From: JABWBD01 sp040768665
Lineage (GTDB): Bacteria; Planctomycetota; Planctomycetia; Pirellulales; Thermoguttaceae
DNA length: 64,000 nucleotides
NCBI GenBank assembly: GCA_040768665.1
Contig: JAXGMN010000058.1
Location: 15,251-79,250, forward strand
Direction of reading: 5' to 3'
Part shown: in pieces, positions 9,954-17,080 of the stretch
Position numbering within the stretch: position 1 is the first letter of the stretch
Layout of the letters: each line of letters begins with the position of its first letter
Made by a program: the position numbers and the translations under genes
Notes under the pieces: model-generated
Seen by the model: the letters and a program-made list of their open reading frames with translations, nothing else
Database searches by the model: none
What the model was told of the DNA's origin: nothing

Positions 9954-10760
9954 TTACCGATTCGCGGTCTCCGAGGCGGACGTAACGTGTTCGTGGTTGG
10001 GGAGGTGGGCCGAACAGTAGCACTGGGTTCCTTCGCACTTCGAGCAGTAGCGGAAATCTTCGTCGGGATGCGTGCGCTCGGTGATCCCGCAAATCCGGCA
10101 CTGGTGCCGCGCCTTGTCTTTTGAGCGGATCCGATCCGCTTGCTCCGCCATGCGCCGCCGTCCCATCCGCATCCGCAAGAAGATGCTCTTGCCGAAGAAG
10201 ACCAGGAAGTTCGCGACCGATGCGAAAATCAGGACTTTGTTGATCCAGTCGCCAGCGATAAAGGCCAGGAAGTAGAAAATCCAGGTGAGCAGGGCGAGCC
10301 ATTTCACCTTCACCGGGAGGATGAAGAAGAGATAGAAGACAAATTCCGGATAGAGCCATGCAAAGGCCAGGAATACGGAGCCTTGAAGGAATTCGATCGA
10401 TGCGGGCGACTCCGGTGCGAGAAACGCGGCGGCAGCCGTAGCGGCCCAGCCGATCAAGAGATAGACATTATAGCGAAACGCTCCCCAGGTCTGCTCCAAG
10501 GCCGTACCCATGAGGTAGAACACGTACCAGAAGATAAGTGCCCACAGAGGGTCCGTCAGTGGCGGTTCGAAGATGAAGGAGAACACGCGCCAGACCTCGC
10601 CTTCGAGAACCCGGTTTGGGATCAAGGCCACATTCGGCATTCGCCCCGGCTGGAATTTGTCGACGATGTAGACGAAGACCTGGCCGAGGATCAGTCCAAT
10701 CGTCACGTTGGGGACCGCCAGATGGCCCAAGCGACGTTCGAGTCTATCAAGAAGCGTCAT
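9954..10760 (-). CDS. Rhomboid-like membrane protein with C-terminal Cys cluster
   Basis: The 268-residue protein has about six hydrophobic helices in rhomboid/derlin style, beginning VPNVTIGLILGQVFVYIV and including GTALEQTWGAFRYNVYLLIG. The catalytic GxSG serine motif is not recognisable (closest is LQGSVFLAF), and no His is present in the last helices, so it is probably a pseudoprotease. The C-terminal tail carries paired cysteines (CRICG, YCSKCEGTQCYCSAH), likely a zinc-binding module. The start at 10760 was chosen because the upstream extension encodes repeat DNA and is not protein-like. It lies downstream of lpxI; the function is unknown. Confidence 0.7.
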   Translation of the reverse strand: MTLLDRLERRLGHLAVPNVTIGLILGQVFVYIVDKFQPGRMPNVALIPNRVLEGEVWRVFSFIFEPPLTDPLWALIFWYVFYLMGTALEQTWGAFRYNVYLLIGWAATAAAAFLAPESPASIEFLQGSVFLAFAWLYPEFVFYLFFILPVKVKWLALLTWIFYFLAFIAGDWINKVLIFASVANFLVFFGKSIFLRMRMGRRRMAEQADRIRSKDKARHQCRICGITERTHPDEDFRYCSKCEGTQCYCSAHLPNHEHVTSASETANR

Positions 10761-10855
10761 CCCGAAACCCTTTTTTCGCGTGCAGACGCAATTGTATCCG
10801 ATTGGTGGGACGCGTTGGTACCCCGCAGGTCGCGCTTCCCGAGCGAGATTTGGAA

Positions 10856-10917
10856 GTTCGCCGGGCCGGATTTGCGGGTGCAGGTCCTGCTCGGCAAGAC
10901 TCGGCAAGCGGGACCTA
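10856..10917. repeat. REP-like dispersed repeat, copy 1 (degenerate)
   Basis: Opens with GTTCGCCGGGCCGGATTTGC and continues into GCAGGTCCTGCTCGGCAAGA, CTCGGCAAGCGGGACCT. The stem arms are imperfect and part of the loop is duplicated. Same family as 11038-11088 and 54392-54416. Confidence 0.7.
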
Positions 10918-11037
10918 CCCGGTGCGGAGCATCCCGCACCACGACTCAACCGTCCCACGACCCGCCCCTGTGGTAAGCCGCCTCTCGCCGGACACACATT
11001 GGTTCCGGGTGCGGAGCCTGGCTTCCTTGTGAGGGCG

Positions 11038-11088
11038 GTTCGCCGGGCCGGATTTGCGGCTCCAGGTCCCGCTCGGCAAGCGGGACCT
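11038..11088. repeat. REP-like dispersed repeat, copy 2 (perfect stem)
   Basis: After the shared opening (11038-11059) there is a perfect 10-base inverted repeat: AGGTCCCGCT at 11064-11073 and AGCGGGACCT at 11079-11088, with loop CGGCA. It lies immediately downstream of the lpxI stop on the minus strand and could also act as a transcript 3' hairpin. Confidence 0.8.
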
Positions 11089-11098
11089 ACTTTGGCAT

Positions 11099-12037
11099 TC
11101 AGCCCGTCGGCTCGGACTCAAGAAGGTCTGTGGCGCGAACGGCTACGATTACCACCTTGTTGCGATTGGCGAGTTCGGCGACTTCAGCCTGGTCGATAAT
11201 AATGGTACGCTCGGCCTCGACCGCCAGCACCCGTGCTCCGGCTTCGAGCATGGTCTGGACGGTTCCCAAGCCGACCGTGGGCACATCGAACCGCATGTCC
11301 TGCTGCGGCTTGGCCACTTTGACGACGGTGAAATCGCCGGCCCGGCAGAGTCGCCCGGCCCGGCGGATGCACTCGTCGGTCCCTTCGATCGCCTCGACGG
11401 CAAGCACCGCCTGGCTTTTCACGGCCACGCTTTGGCCGATATCGAGCCTGCCCATCTCCTTGGCAATCTGCCAACCGAACCGGATGTCTTTCCACTCATG
11501 CGAGGATGGGCCTCGAACGGTAAGTTGTCCCTTTTTCACGAGCAACTCCGGGGCGTAATCGGTGGCCGGACCGAAGCGAATGCCGTCAGCCGCGAACAGG
11601 TCGACCACCCGGCCGAGCAAAGTGTCGTCCTTGCAGTCCTTTCGCCGGAAAAGGAAATGGGGGGCGAAAGCGCGCACGGTTTTCAGGTCGGGCAGCAGCC
11701 GCAGCCAGAACCAGGGCTGGAACATGAACGTCTTGTGGATCTTGCCCGCCATCGTGGCATCGGTCACCTGGTGCCGGCGAAAGTAGCGAACCGCCTGGCC
11801 GAAACGTGCCAGCGATCCCCAGTGAAAGTCGTGGCAGACGTCAGCCAGCGCCGGATCGGCATAGCCGTGAACGCCGATGCAATAGGTTTCAAAGCCCTGC
11901 CGCGCCAGCGCGTCGGCAACAACGATTGGAAAACGGCCCCAGCCGGCCAGAAGCCCCACGCGGCGAGGCCCCGTACCGCACTCCGCATCACCGATCGCAT
12001 TCTGCGGAACGAGGGTCTCGGCGCTGCACCGTTTCAT
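11099..12037 (-). CDS. lpxI: UDP-2,3-diacylglucosamine pyrophosphatase LpxI
   Basis: Hydrolyses UDP-2,3-diacylglucosamine to lipid X and UMP in lipid A synthesis; the alternative to LpxH. The 312-residue protein matches the DUF1009/LpxI family: VGLLAGWGRFPIVVADALARQG at the N-terminus, then GIRFGPATDYAPELLVKKG, and C-terminal segments RFDVPTVGLGTVQTM and AERTIIIDQAEVAELA. The ATG at 12037 overlaps the lpxD TGA by one base and is preferred to the start at 12079. The pairing with lpxD supports a lipid A role in an outer membrane. Confidence 0.92.
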   Translation of the reverse strand: MKRCSAETLVPQNAIGDAECGTGPRRVGLLAGWGRFPIVVADALARQGFETYCIGVHGYADPALADVCHDFHWGSLARFGQAVRYFRRHQVTDATMAGKIHKTFMFQPWFWLRLLPDLKTVRAFAPHFLFRRKDCKDDTLLGRVVDLFAADGIRFGPATDYAPELLVKKGQLTVRGPSSHEWKDIRFGWQIAKEMGRLDIGQSVAVKSQAVLAVEAIEGTDECIRRAGRLCRAGDFTVVKVAKPQQDMRFDVPTVGLGTVQTMLEAGARVLAVEAERTIIIDQAEVAELANRNKVVIVAVRATDLLESEPTG

Positions 12038-13116
12038 CAGGTCTCCGCCTGCTCGCGGTATTGACAGCCCTCGCCACACTGCACCGCCGCCAGTTGCCCG
12101 GCCAGACGCTCCACGGTCGCCTGAAGGTGTTTCAACTCGCGGCGCATCTCCGGCAGCTTGCTCAGAGCCGCCTGTTTGACCATCTGCTCACGCTCGGGAG
12201 TGGCGGGAATGCCGACCACGCGGGCGTTCTCGGGCACGTCGTTCATCACGCCCGACATGGCCCCGAGCACTGCGCCACTGCCGATGTGCACGTGGTCGCG
12301 AATGCCGACCTGCCCCGCCATCGTGACGTAGTCGCCGGTCGTCGTGCTGCCGGCGATCCCCACTTGGGCACAAAGCAGGTTGTGGCGGCCGATGCGGCAG
12401 TTGTGAGCGATGATCACCTGGTTGTCGATCTTCGTGCCGTCGCCGACGACCGTCGAACCGTACGTTCCCCGGTCGATCGTCGTGCTCGAGCCGATCTCGA
12501 CGTTTGCTCCAAGAACCACGTTGCCCAATTGGGCGGAAAGATGATGGGTACCGTCCTGACAGTAATAGCCGAAGCCGTAGGCCCCGATCACGGTGCATGC
12601 ATGAATAATGCATCGCGGACCGACCACCGTGTTCTCGTAGAGGACGCTGTTCGGGAAAATCGTCACGTATTCCCCGATTTTGCTGCCCGACAGGATATGC
12701 ACGCCGCTGTGGATCGTCGAACCCTCACCGATCTCTACATCGTCGCCGATCGTGGCGAACGGATGAATGTCCACATCCTTTCCGATTCGTGCGGTGGGGC
12801 TGACCGCTGCCAGCGGACTGATGCCGATCCGCCGGCTGAACGGCGCCGGTCGAAAGCGGCAGACGATCAGCGTGAATGCCTGATGGACGTTCTCCACCTG
12901 GATCGCGGGCAATCCGTTGGCCGGCACCGAACTCGGCATCACAACGGCCGCAACTCGAACCTTCTTGAGGGCTGGGAGCCGCTCGGCGCGATCGACGAGC
13001 GTGATGTCGCTAGGACCGGCATCGCAAAGCGGCGCCGCGCCCCGTACCACCACGTTCCCATCGCCGATGAGTCGCCCGCCTACCAATGCCGCAAGCTCGG
13101 CCAGAGTGGCATGCAT
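12037..13116 (-). CDS. lpxD: UDP-3-O-acylglucosamine N-acyltransferase LpxD
   Basis: Adds the N-linked hydroxyacyl chain in the third step of lipid A synthesis. The 359 residues have an N-terminal uridine-binding domain (about 1-100), then a left-handed parallel beta helix of hexapeptide repeats (about 105-310; for example IGEGSTIHSG, IGAYGFGYYCQDGTHH with the active-site His region, IDNQVIIAHNCRIGRHN). A C-terminal helix follows. It is translationally coupled to lpxI and lies downstream of rseP. Confidence 0.95.
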   Translation of the reverse strand: MHATLAELAALVGGRLIGDGNVVVRGAAPLCDAGPSDITLVDRAERLPALKKVRVAAVVMPSSVPANGLPAIQVENVHQAFTLIVCRFRPAPFSRRIGISPLAAVSPTARIGKDVDIHPFATIGDDVEIGEGSTIHSGVHILSGSKIGEYVTIFPNSVLYENTVVGPRCIIHACTVIGAYGFGYYCQDGTHHLSAQLGNVVLGANVEIGSSTTIDRGTYGSTVVGDGTKIDNQVIIAHNCRIGRHNLLCAQVGIAGSTTTGDYVTMAGQVGIRDHVHIGSGAVLGAMSGVMNDVPENARVVGIPATPEREQMVKQAALSKLPEMRRELKHLQATVERLAGQLAAVQCGEGCQYREQAET

Positions 13117-13142
13117 GCGTCGGAATCCTTTCCAAGCGACAA

Positions 13143-13183
13143 TTGCCGCAGCCTCCCCCAGAGAGGGAAAACCAGGCTGCGGC
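13143..13183 (-). terminator. Hairpin between rseP and lpxD
   Basis: TGCCGCAGCCT (13143-13153) pairs perfectly with AGGCTGCGGCA (13173-13183). It sits in the gap between the rseP stop and the lpxD start. No T-run follows, so it may be a weak terminator or a processing hairpin. Confidence 0.4.
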
Positions 13184-13231
13184 AGTGCATGCTAACGGAT
13201 TAGGAAAGTTGGGACAAGAGCAAGTAGCAGA

Positions 13232-15445
13232 CTATTCGCGAGCGATCAGCCCAACATCCAAGCCCAACACCCAGACCATGAGTGTCAGCAGCAGAAGCAA
13301 ACCGGCGTACGTTAAGGCCAGTTGGACGCGTTCGCTCGGCGGCCTGCCCGTGACCCCCTCATAAGCCAGGAAGACGAGGTGCCCTCCGTCGAGGACGGGG
13401 ATTGGCAAGAAGTTGAGCACGGCCAGGTTCGCGCTGAGGATCGTCAGGAAGATCAGCAGTTCACCGGTACCCCGGGCGGCCGAATAGTAGGCCATCTCCG
13501 CAATCCCGACCGGGCCACTGAGGGCCTTTGCCGAAACCTGTTGATCGATCAACCGCTGGACCGTACGAAACACCATGGCCAAAGCGTCGATGGTCTCGCT
13601 GGTCCCCAAATGAATGGCATCGGCAAACGACTCGGCGCGACGGGGAATCTCCTGGTAATCGAAGACAAACCCGCGGTCCGGATTGAACCAGTCGTCCACG
13701 GCGGCCGGCTCGAGTTCCAGGCTGCGTCCCGATGCGAGTTGAAGCTTGATCTCGGAGCCGGGCAGCGCGGTTTGCAGCAACTGCATCACCCGCGGCCATT
13801 CATACTTCCCCGGCTTCAACTCCGCGACGAGCGTGTCGAGGGGAATCCGGCCGGCAGCGCCTTCCAGTCCCTTCCGCTGAAGTTCTTCCTCGCTCGGCGG
13901 CACGAGGGTGACCTGCTCGATCACGTCGCCGCCCTTGATCCCTTTCGTCGCCGCAGGGCTCCCCGGCAACACGGTCGCCACGCGGCTACTTACCCGATAA
14001 ACGATTCCCAAGGCAGGCACGGACAGCGGGCTGTCGGGCGGCACCAGCGAATCGTAGACCTCCACGCGACGAAGCGGAACGTCAATCGTCCTCAATTCCT
14101 GGTTCCCTCCACACCGAACGGAGATCGCGACTCGATCCTGTTGGGCGGCCAGCTTGCGCAGCCGATCCGGGAGCGTCATGGGATCGCCGGCCGGTTCCCC
14201 TCCAACCGCGACGATGACGTCGCCCGGCTCAAGTTTGGCTTCGGCAGCCGGCGACCCTGCCTGCACGCCCGTGATCGGCCCCATCTCCATAACCAGCCCA
14301 AGCCGCCGCATGGGGGTGGGCGCCACCGCAATTTCGACATGTTCCGACGCACCTTGAGCAATGTCGTCGTGCTCGGCTGGCAAAGTCGTCCGCTCGACGG
14401 TCACCCGCAACGGTCTCTCTGGGTGGCGAGCCAGGTAACGGTAAACATCCACATACTCATCGACCGGTTCGCCATCGAGAGCCACGACCCGATCGCCCGG
14501 CTCGAACTGCGGCCTTGCTTCCGCAGCCGGTGATCCCGGATAGACGGGCATTTTGCCGTTGAGCACTGTGGTCATCGGCAGGCCGATGCCTACCGTGGGC
14601 GCAAGGCCCGATTTCTTCGCCTCCGCAACAACACGGAAAGGTCTGTCGCGGCCGGGACGCTCGATCAGCATCGAAACGCCGTCCTCCGAATTGCCCAGCG
14701 AGATGGCCGCTTTCAGGTCCATGAACGAGTGGATTCGCTCGTCGCCGATCTGCAGGATACGGTCGCCGACTTCGATCCCCGCTTGCCACGCCCCGTCGCC
14801 CGGAGTCACGGCGCCGACAACCGGCGCGAGTTGCTGCACGCCGATCGTGTAGGCACCGATGGCAAACACGAAGGCAAAGATGACGTTCATGACTACGCCC
14901 GCCGAGATGATCGCCATCCGCGTCGGCACACTCTTGGCCAGGTAGCTGCGGGGATCGAACAGGGCGCGCTGGGCAGTTGCCAGATCGATCGGGTCTTCAC
15001 CGCGTCGCGGGCCGGCGGAGTGATCGGAATTCGACATCGCTGCGGGCGGGGCGTGCACCTCGGACGGGTTGCCTGCCTGATGCGGAGCACTTTCGCCTTC
15101 TTCAGCGGATCTTGCCCGCTCGATCTCCTCGCGAAGCCTCGCCGGATTGTCCTCCTGGCCGAGCATTTTGACGTAGCCACCCAGCGGGAGGATCCCGATT
15201 CCATACTCTGTTTCGCCCCTGGTGAACTTCGCCAGCTTCAATCCGGCGATGTCGAAGCCCAGGTAGAACTTTTCACACTTCACTCCGCTGAGCTTCGCGA
15301 CCACGAAATGCCCCAATTCGTGGACGAAAATCACGAACCCCAGGCCGACGGCAACCTTGAGCACGTTGATCGTCCACTCCAGCCAGGACGGGTCCGCCGC
15401 GGCAATCAAGCACCAATCCAACGCAGTACCTCCTGACGAGCCCAA
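13232..15445 (-). CDS. rseP: Site-2 zinc metalloprotease RseP with four PDZ-like modules
   Basis: Intramembrane metalloprotease that cleaves anti-sigma factors or remnant signal peptides. Zinc motif HELGH at residues 42-46 in the first membrane helix, and the third ligand motif VLDGGH near 684-689 in a C-terminal helix. Between them are four PDZ-like modules (about 205-265, 295-352, 390-447 and 487-565), each with a GSPAA- or GDxI-type carboxylate loop. The 737 residues are far longer than the roughly 450 of E. coli RseP, which has two PDZ domains. A Glu/Ala-rich insert lies at about 105-150. The ORF start overlaps the end of dxr by 40 bases. The usual dxr-rseP neighbourhood is retained. Confidence 0.92.
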   Translation of the reverse strand: MGSSGGTALDWCLIAAADPSWLEWTINVLKVAVGLGFVIFVHELGHFVVAKLSGVKCEKFYLGFDIAGLKLAKFTRGETEYGIGILPLGGYVKMLGQEDNPARLREEIERARSAEEGESAPHQAGNPSEVHAPPAAMSNSDHSAGPRRGEDPIDLATAQRALFDPRSYLAKSVPTRMAIISAGVVMNVIFAFVFAIGAYTIGVQQLAPVVGAVTPGDGAWQAGIEVGDRILQIGDERIHSFMDLKAAISLGNSEDGVSMLIERPGRDRPFRVVAEAKKSGLAPTVGIGLPMTTVLNGKMPVYPGSPAAEARPQFEPGDRVVALDGEPVDEYVDVYRYLARHPERPLRVTVERTTLPAEHDDIAQGASEHVEIAVAPTPMRRLGLVMEMGPITGVQAGSPAAEAKLEPGDVIVAVGGEPAGDPMTLPDRLRKLAAQQDRVAISVRCGGNQELRTIDVPLRRVEVYDSLVPPDSPLSVPALGIVYRVSSRVATVLPGSPAATKGIKGGDVIEQVTLVPPSEEELQRKGLEGAAGRIPLDTLVAELKPGKYEWPRVMQLLQTALPGSEIKLQLASGRSLELEPAAVDDWFNPDRGFVFDYQEIPRRAESFADAIHLGTSETIDALAMVFRTVQRLIDQQVSAKALSGPVGIAEMAYYSAARGTGELLIFLTILSANLAVLNFLPIPVLDGGHLVFLAYEGVTGRPPSERVQLALTYAGLLLLLTLMVWVLGLDVGLIARE

Positions 15446-16569
15446 CGGTCGGACTCGAGCAACTGTTCTAATGTGGGATTCGGGTCAAAAGGATGGGTCT
15501 GAAGCACCTGGTGACACACGGGTACGATTTGGTCGAACCGGAGACGCCCGTTCAAGAACGCCGCCACGGCCTCCTCATTGGCGCCATTGAGCACCGCACC
15601 AGCCGTCCCCCCGGCACGTGCAACCTCCAACCCCAACCCCAATGCGGGGAACCGATCGAAGTCGGGTGGCTCGAGTTCCAGACGCATCACTTGCGCCCAA
15701 TCGAGCCGTGCCGCCACACCGGGCTTCCTCTGCGGCCAGTTCAACGCGTACTGGATCGGCAACTTCATGTCCGGCGGGCTGAGTTGTGCAATAACCGATC
15801 CATCCATGAATTCTACCAAAGAATGGATGATCGATTGCGGATGAATCACCACGCCAATCTGGTCCGGATGGAGATCGAACAGCCAACGGGCTTCAATGAT
15901 CTCCAACGCTTTGTTCATCAAGGTGGCCGAGTCGATCGTGATCTTCGGTCCCATATTCCAAGTGGGGTGGGTGAGCGCTTCCTCGACGGTCACTTCGGCG
16001 ATCCGCTGGCGGTTGTGCTGTCGAAATGGCCCCCCACTGGCAGTCAGCACCACCCTGCGAACTTCCTCATGTTTCCCTGCCTGGAGGGCCTGGAAGACCG
16101 CGCTGTGTTCGCTGTCAACGGGAAGAATCGGGGCCTGTCTCTCGCGGGCCAGCCGCGTGACCAGCGGCCCCGCAACGACGAGGCTCTCCTTGTTTGCCAG
16201 AGCGACAGCCTTGCCTGCCTCGAGTGCCGCCCATGTCCCTTCCAGTCCCGCTCGCCCCACGATCGCCGACAGAACCACGTCGACTTCCGGCTGGGCAACA
16301 ACGCGGGTGAGCGCGTCGAGCCCGACGAGTAACTGGATGTCGCCGGGCAAGTCCGACCAGTCCTGCCGCGCCGCCGCCTCAGGCTCCGTTACCACGATCC
16401 AATGCGGCCTCGCCGCGCACGCCTGTTTTTTCAGCAGGCCGGTGCTGGTCCGTGCCGAAAGAGCCACGGCGCGCAGGGAGCCCTCCGACGCTTCAATGAC
16501 CGCCAGCGCGCTGCGGCCGATGCTGCCGGTAGAGCCCAGGACTGCGACGTTCCTCGCGTGGCCGGTCAT
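15406..16569 (-). CDS. dxr: 1-deoxy-D-xylulose 5-phosphate reductoisomerase
   Basis: NADPH-dependent enzyme making 2-C-methyl-D-erythritol 4-phosphate, the first committed step of the MEP isoprenoid pathway; cytoplasmic. The 387 residues include the NADPH loop NVAVLGSTGSIGRSAL, then LANKESLVVAG, PVDSEHSAVFQAL, ASGGPFR and WNMGPKITIDSATLMNKALE, all hallmarks of Dxr. The ATG at 16569 directly precedes the NADPH-binding strand; the longer ORF to 16674 adds unrelated residues. It is first in the dxr-rseP-lpxD-lpxI group. Confidence 0.95.
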   Translation of the reverse strand: MTGHARNVAVLGSTGSIGRSALAVIEASEGSLRAVALSARTSTGLLKKQACAARPHWIVVTEPEAAARQDWSDLPGDIQLLVGLDALTRVVAQPEVDVVLSAIVGRAGLEGTWAALEAGKAVALANKESLVVAGPLVTRLARERQAPILPVDSEHSAVFQALQAGKHEEVRRVVLTASGGPFRQHNRQRIAEVTVEEALTHPTWNMGPKITIDSATLMNKALEIIEARWLFDLHPDQIGVVIHPQSIIHSLVEFMDGSVIAQLSPPDMKLPIQYALNWPQRKPGVAARLDWAQVMRLELEPPDFDRFPALGLGLEVARAGGTAGAVLNGANEEAVAAFLNGRLRFDQIVPVCHQVLQTHPFDPNPTLEQLLESDRWARQEVLRWIGA

Positions 16570-17012
16570 CTGAAGAGTCGGTCTCGATCCTGGTTTATGA
16601 GGGCGGCTGAAACGACCATATCTGCGGCGCCGTTGAAAAATAAGTTGTGCAACTCGGTGTGGAGCGAATTTCAATCCGCCCAGAAAACAAGCGGTGGATT
16701 CAAATCCACCCTACAATGATTGACCAACTTATTCTTGAACGGCACTCTCCGGCCGCGCGGGTGGAACGACCACGGCCACGTGCGTGGCATAACCGCGGGA
16801 GGAGAGCTATTGTAAAAGTGGTGGTTGTGGTCGGCAACCGCACGGCTTTTTCAGGCGGGCGCTGAAAACGGGGACCGGCCCCGAGCCGCCACCCGTCATC
16901 CGCCACAAAACGCCTCGCGGCGAGGTGCCTGCCCGATGTTCGTGAAACCTGCCACTTCTGATGCTGCCGTAACGAACAAACCTACGTCATTACGCGACGA
17001 TACGTTCAGGCG
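16570..17012. other. Intergenic region between divergent dxr and ftsH
   Basis: A divergent promoter region. It contains a 109-base inverted-repeat element (16632-16740) and ends at the ftsH promoter. Open frames in it carry no recognisable protein. Confidence 0.5.
16632..16740. repeat. MITE-like element with 21-base terminal inverted repeats
   Basis: The ends 16632-16652 and 16720-16740 are inverted copies matching at 17 of 21 positions (shared core AATAAGTTG / CAACTTATT). Inside are two further short repeats, TTCAATCCGCC and GGTGGATTCAAATCCACC, the latter a hairpin. The element is non-coding and more AT-rich than its surroundings. It may be a small non-autonomous mobile element or a regulatory structure upstream of dxr. 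Confidence 0.5.
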
Positions 17013-17021
17013 TGTTATAAT
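17013..17021 (+). promoter_or_regulatory. Extended -10 promoter of ftsH
   Basis: TGTTATAAT is a perfect TATAAT hexamer (17016-17021) with an extended TGn element. It lies 60 bases before the chosen ftsH start. No good -35 box is seen, as is usual for extended -10 promoters. Confidence 0.45.
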
Positions 17022-17080
17022 TGCACTACTTGTTGGCGTGGTTCGATAGATGGGCACTGCCTCCGAATCCAACCGATTCC

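Larger units (their letters stand above)
10761..11098. other. Intergenic region filled with REP-like repeats
   Basis: The 338-base gap between lpxI and the rhomboid-like gene contains two copies of a module that opens with the 22-base sequence at 10856-10877, repeated at 11038-11059. Each copy is followed by a stem built on AGGTCCCGCT / AGCGGGACCT. No gene is supported here. Confidence 0.7.
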
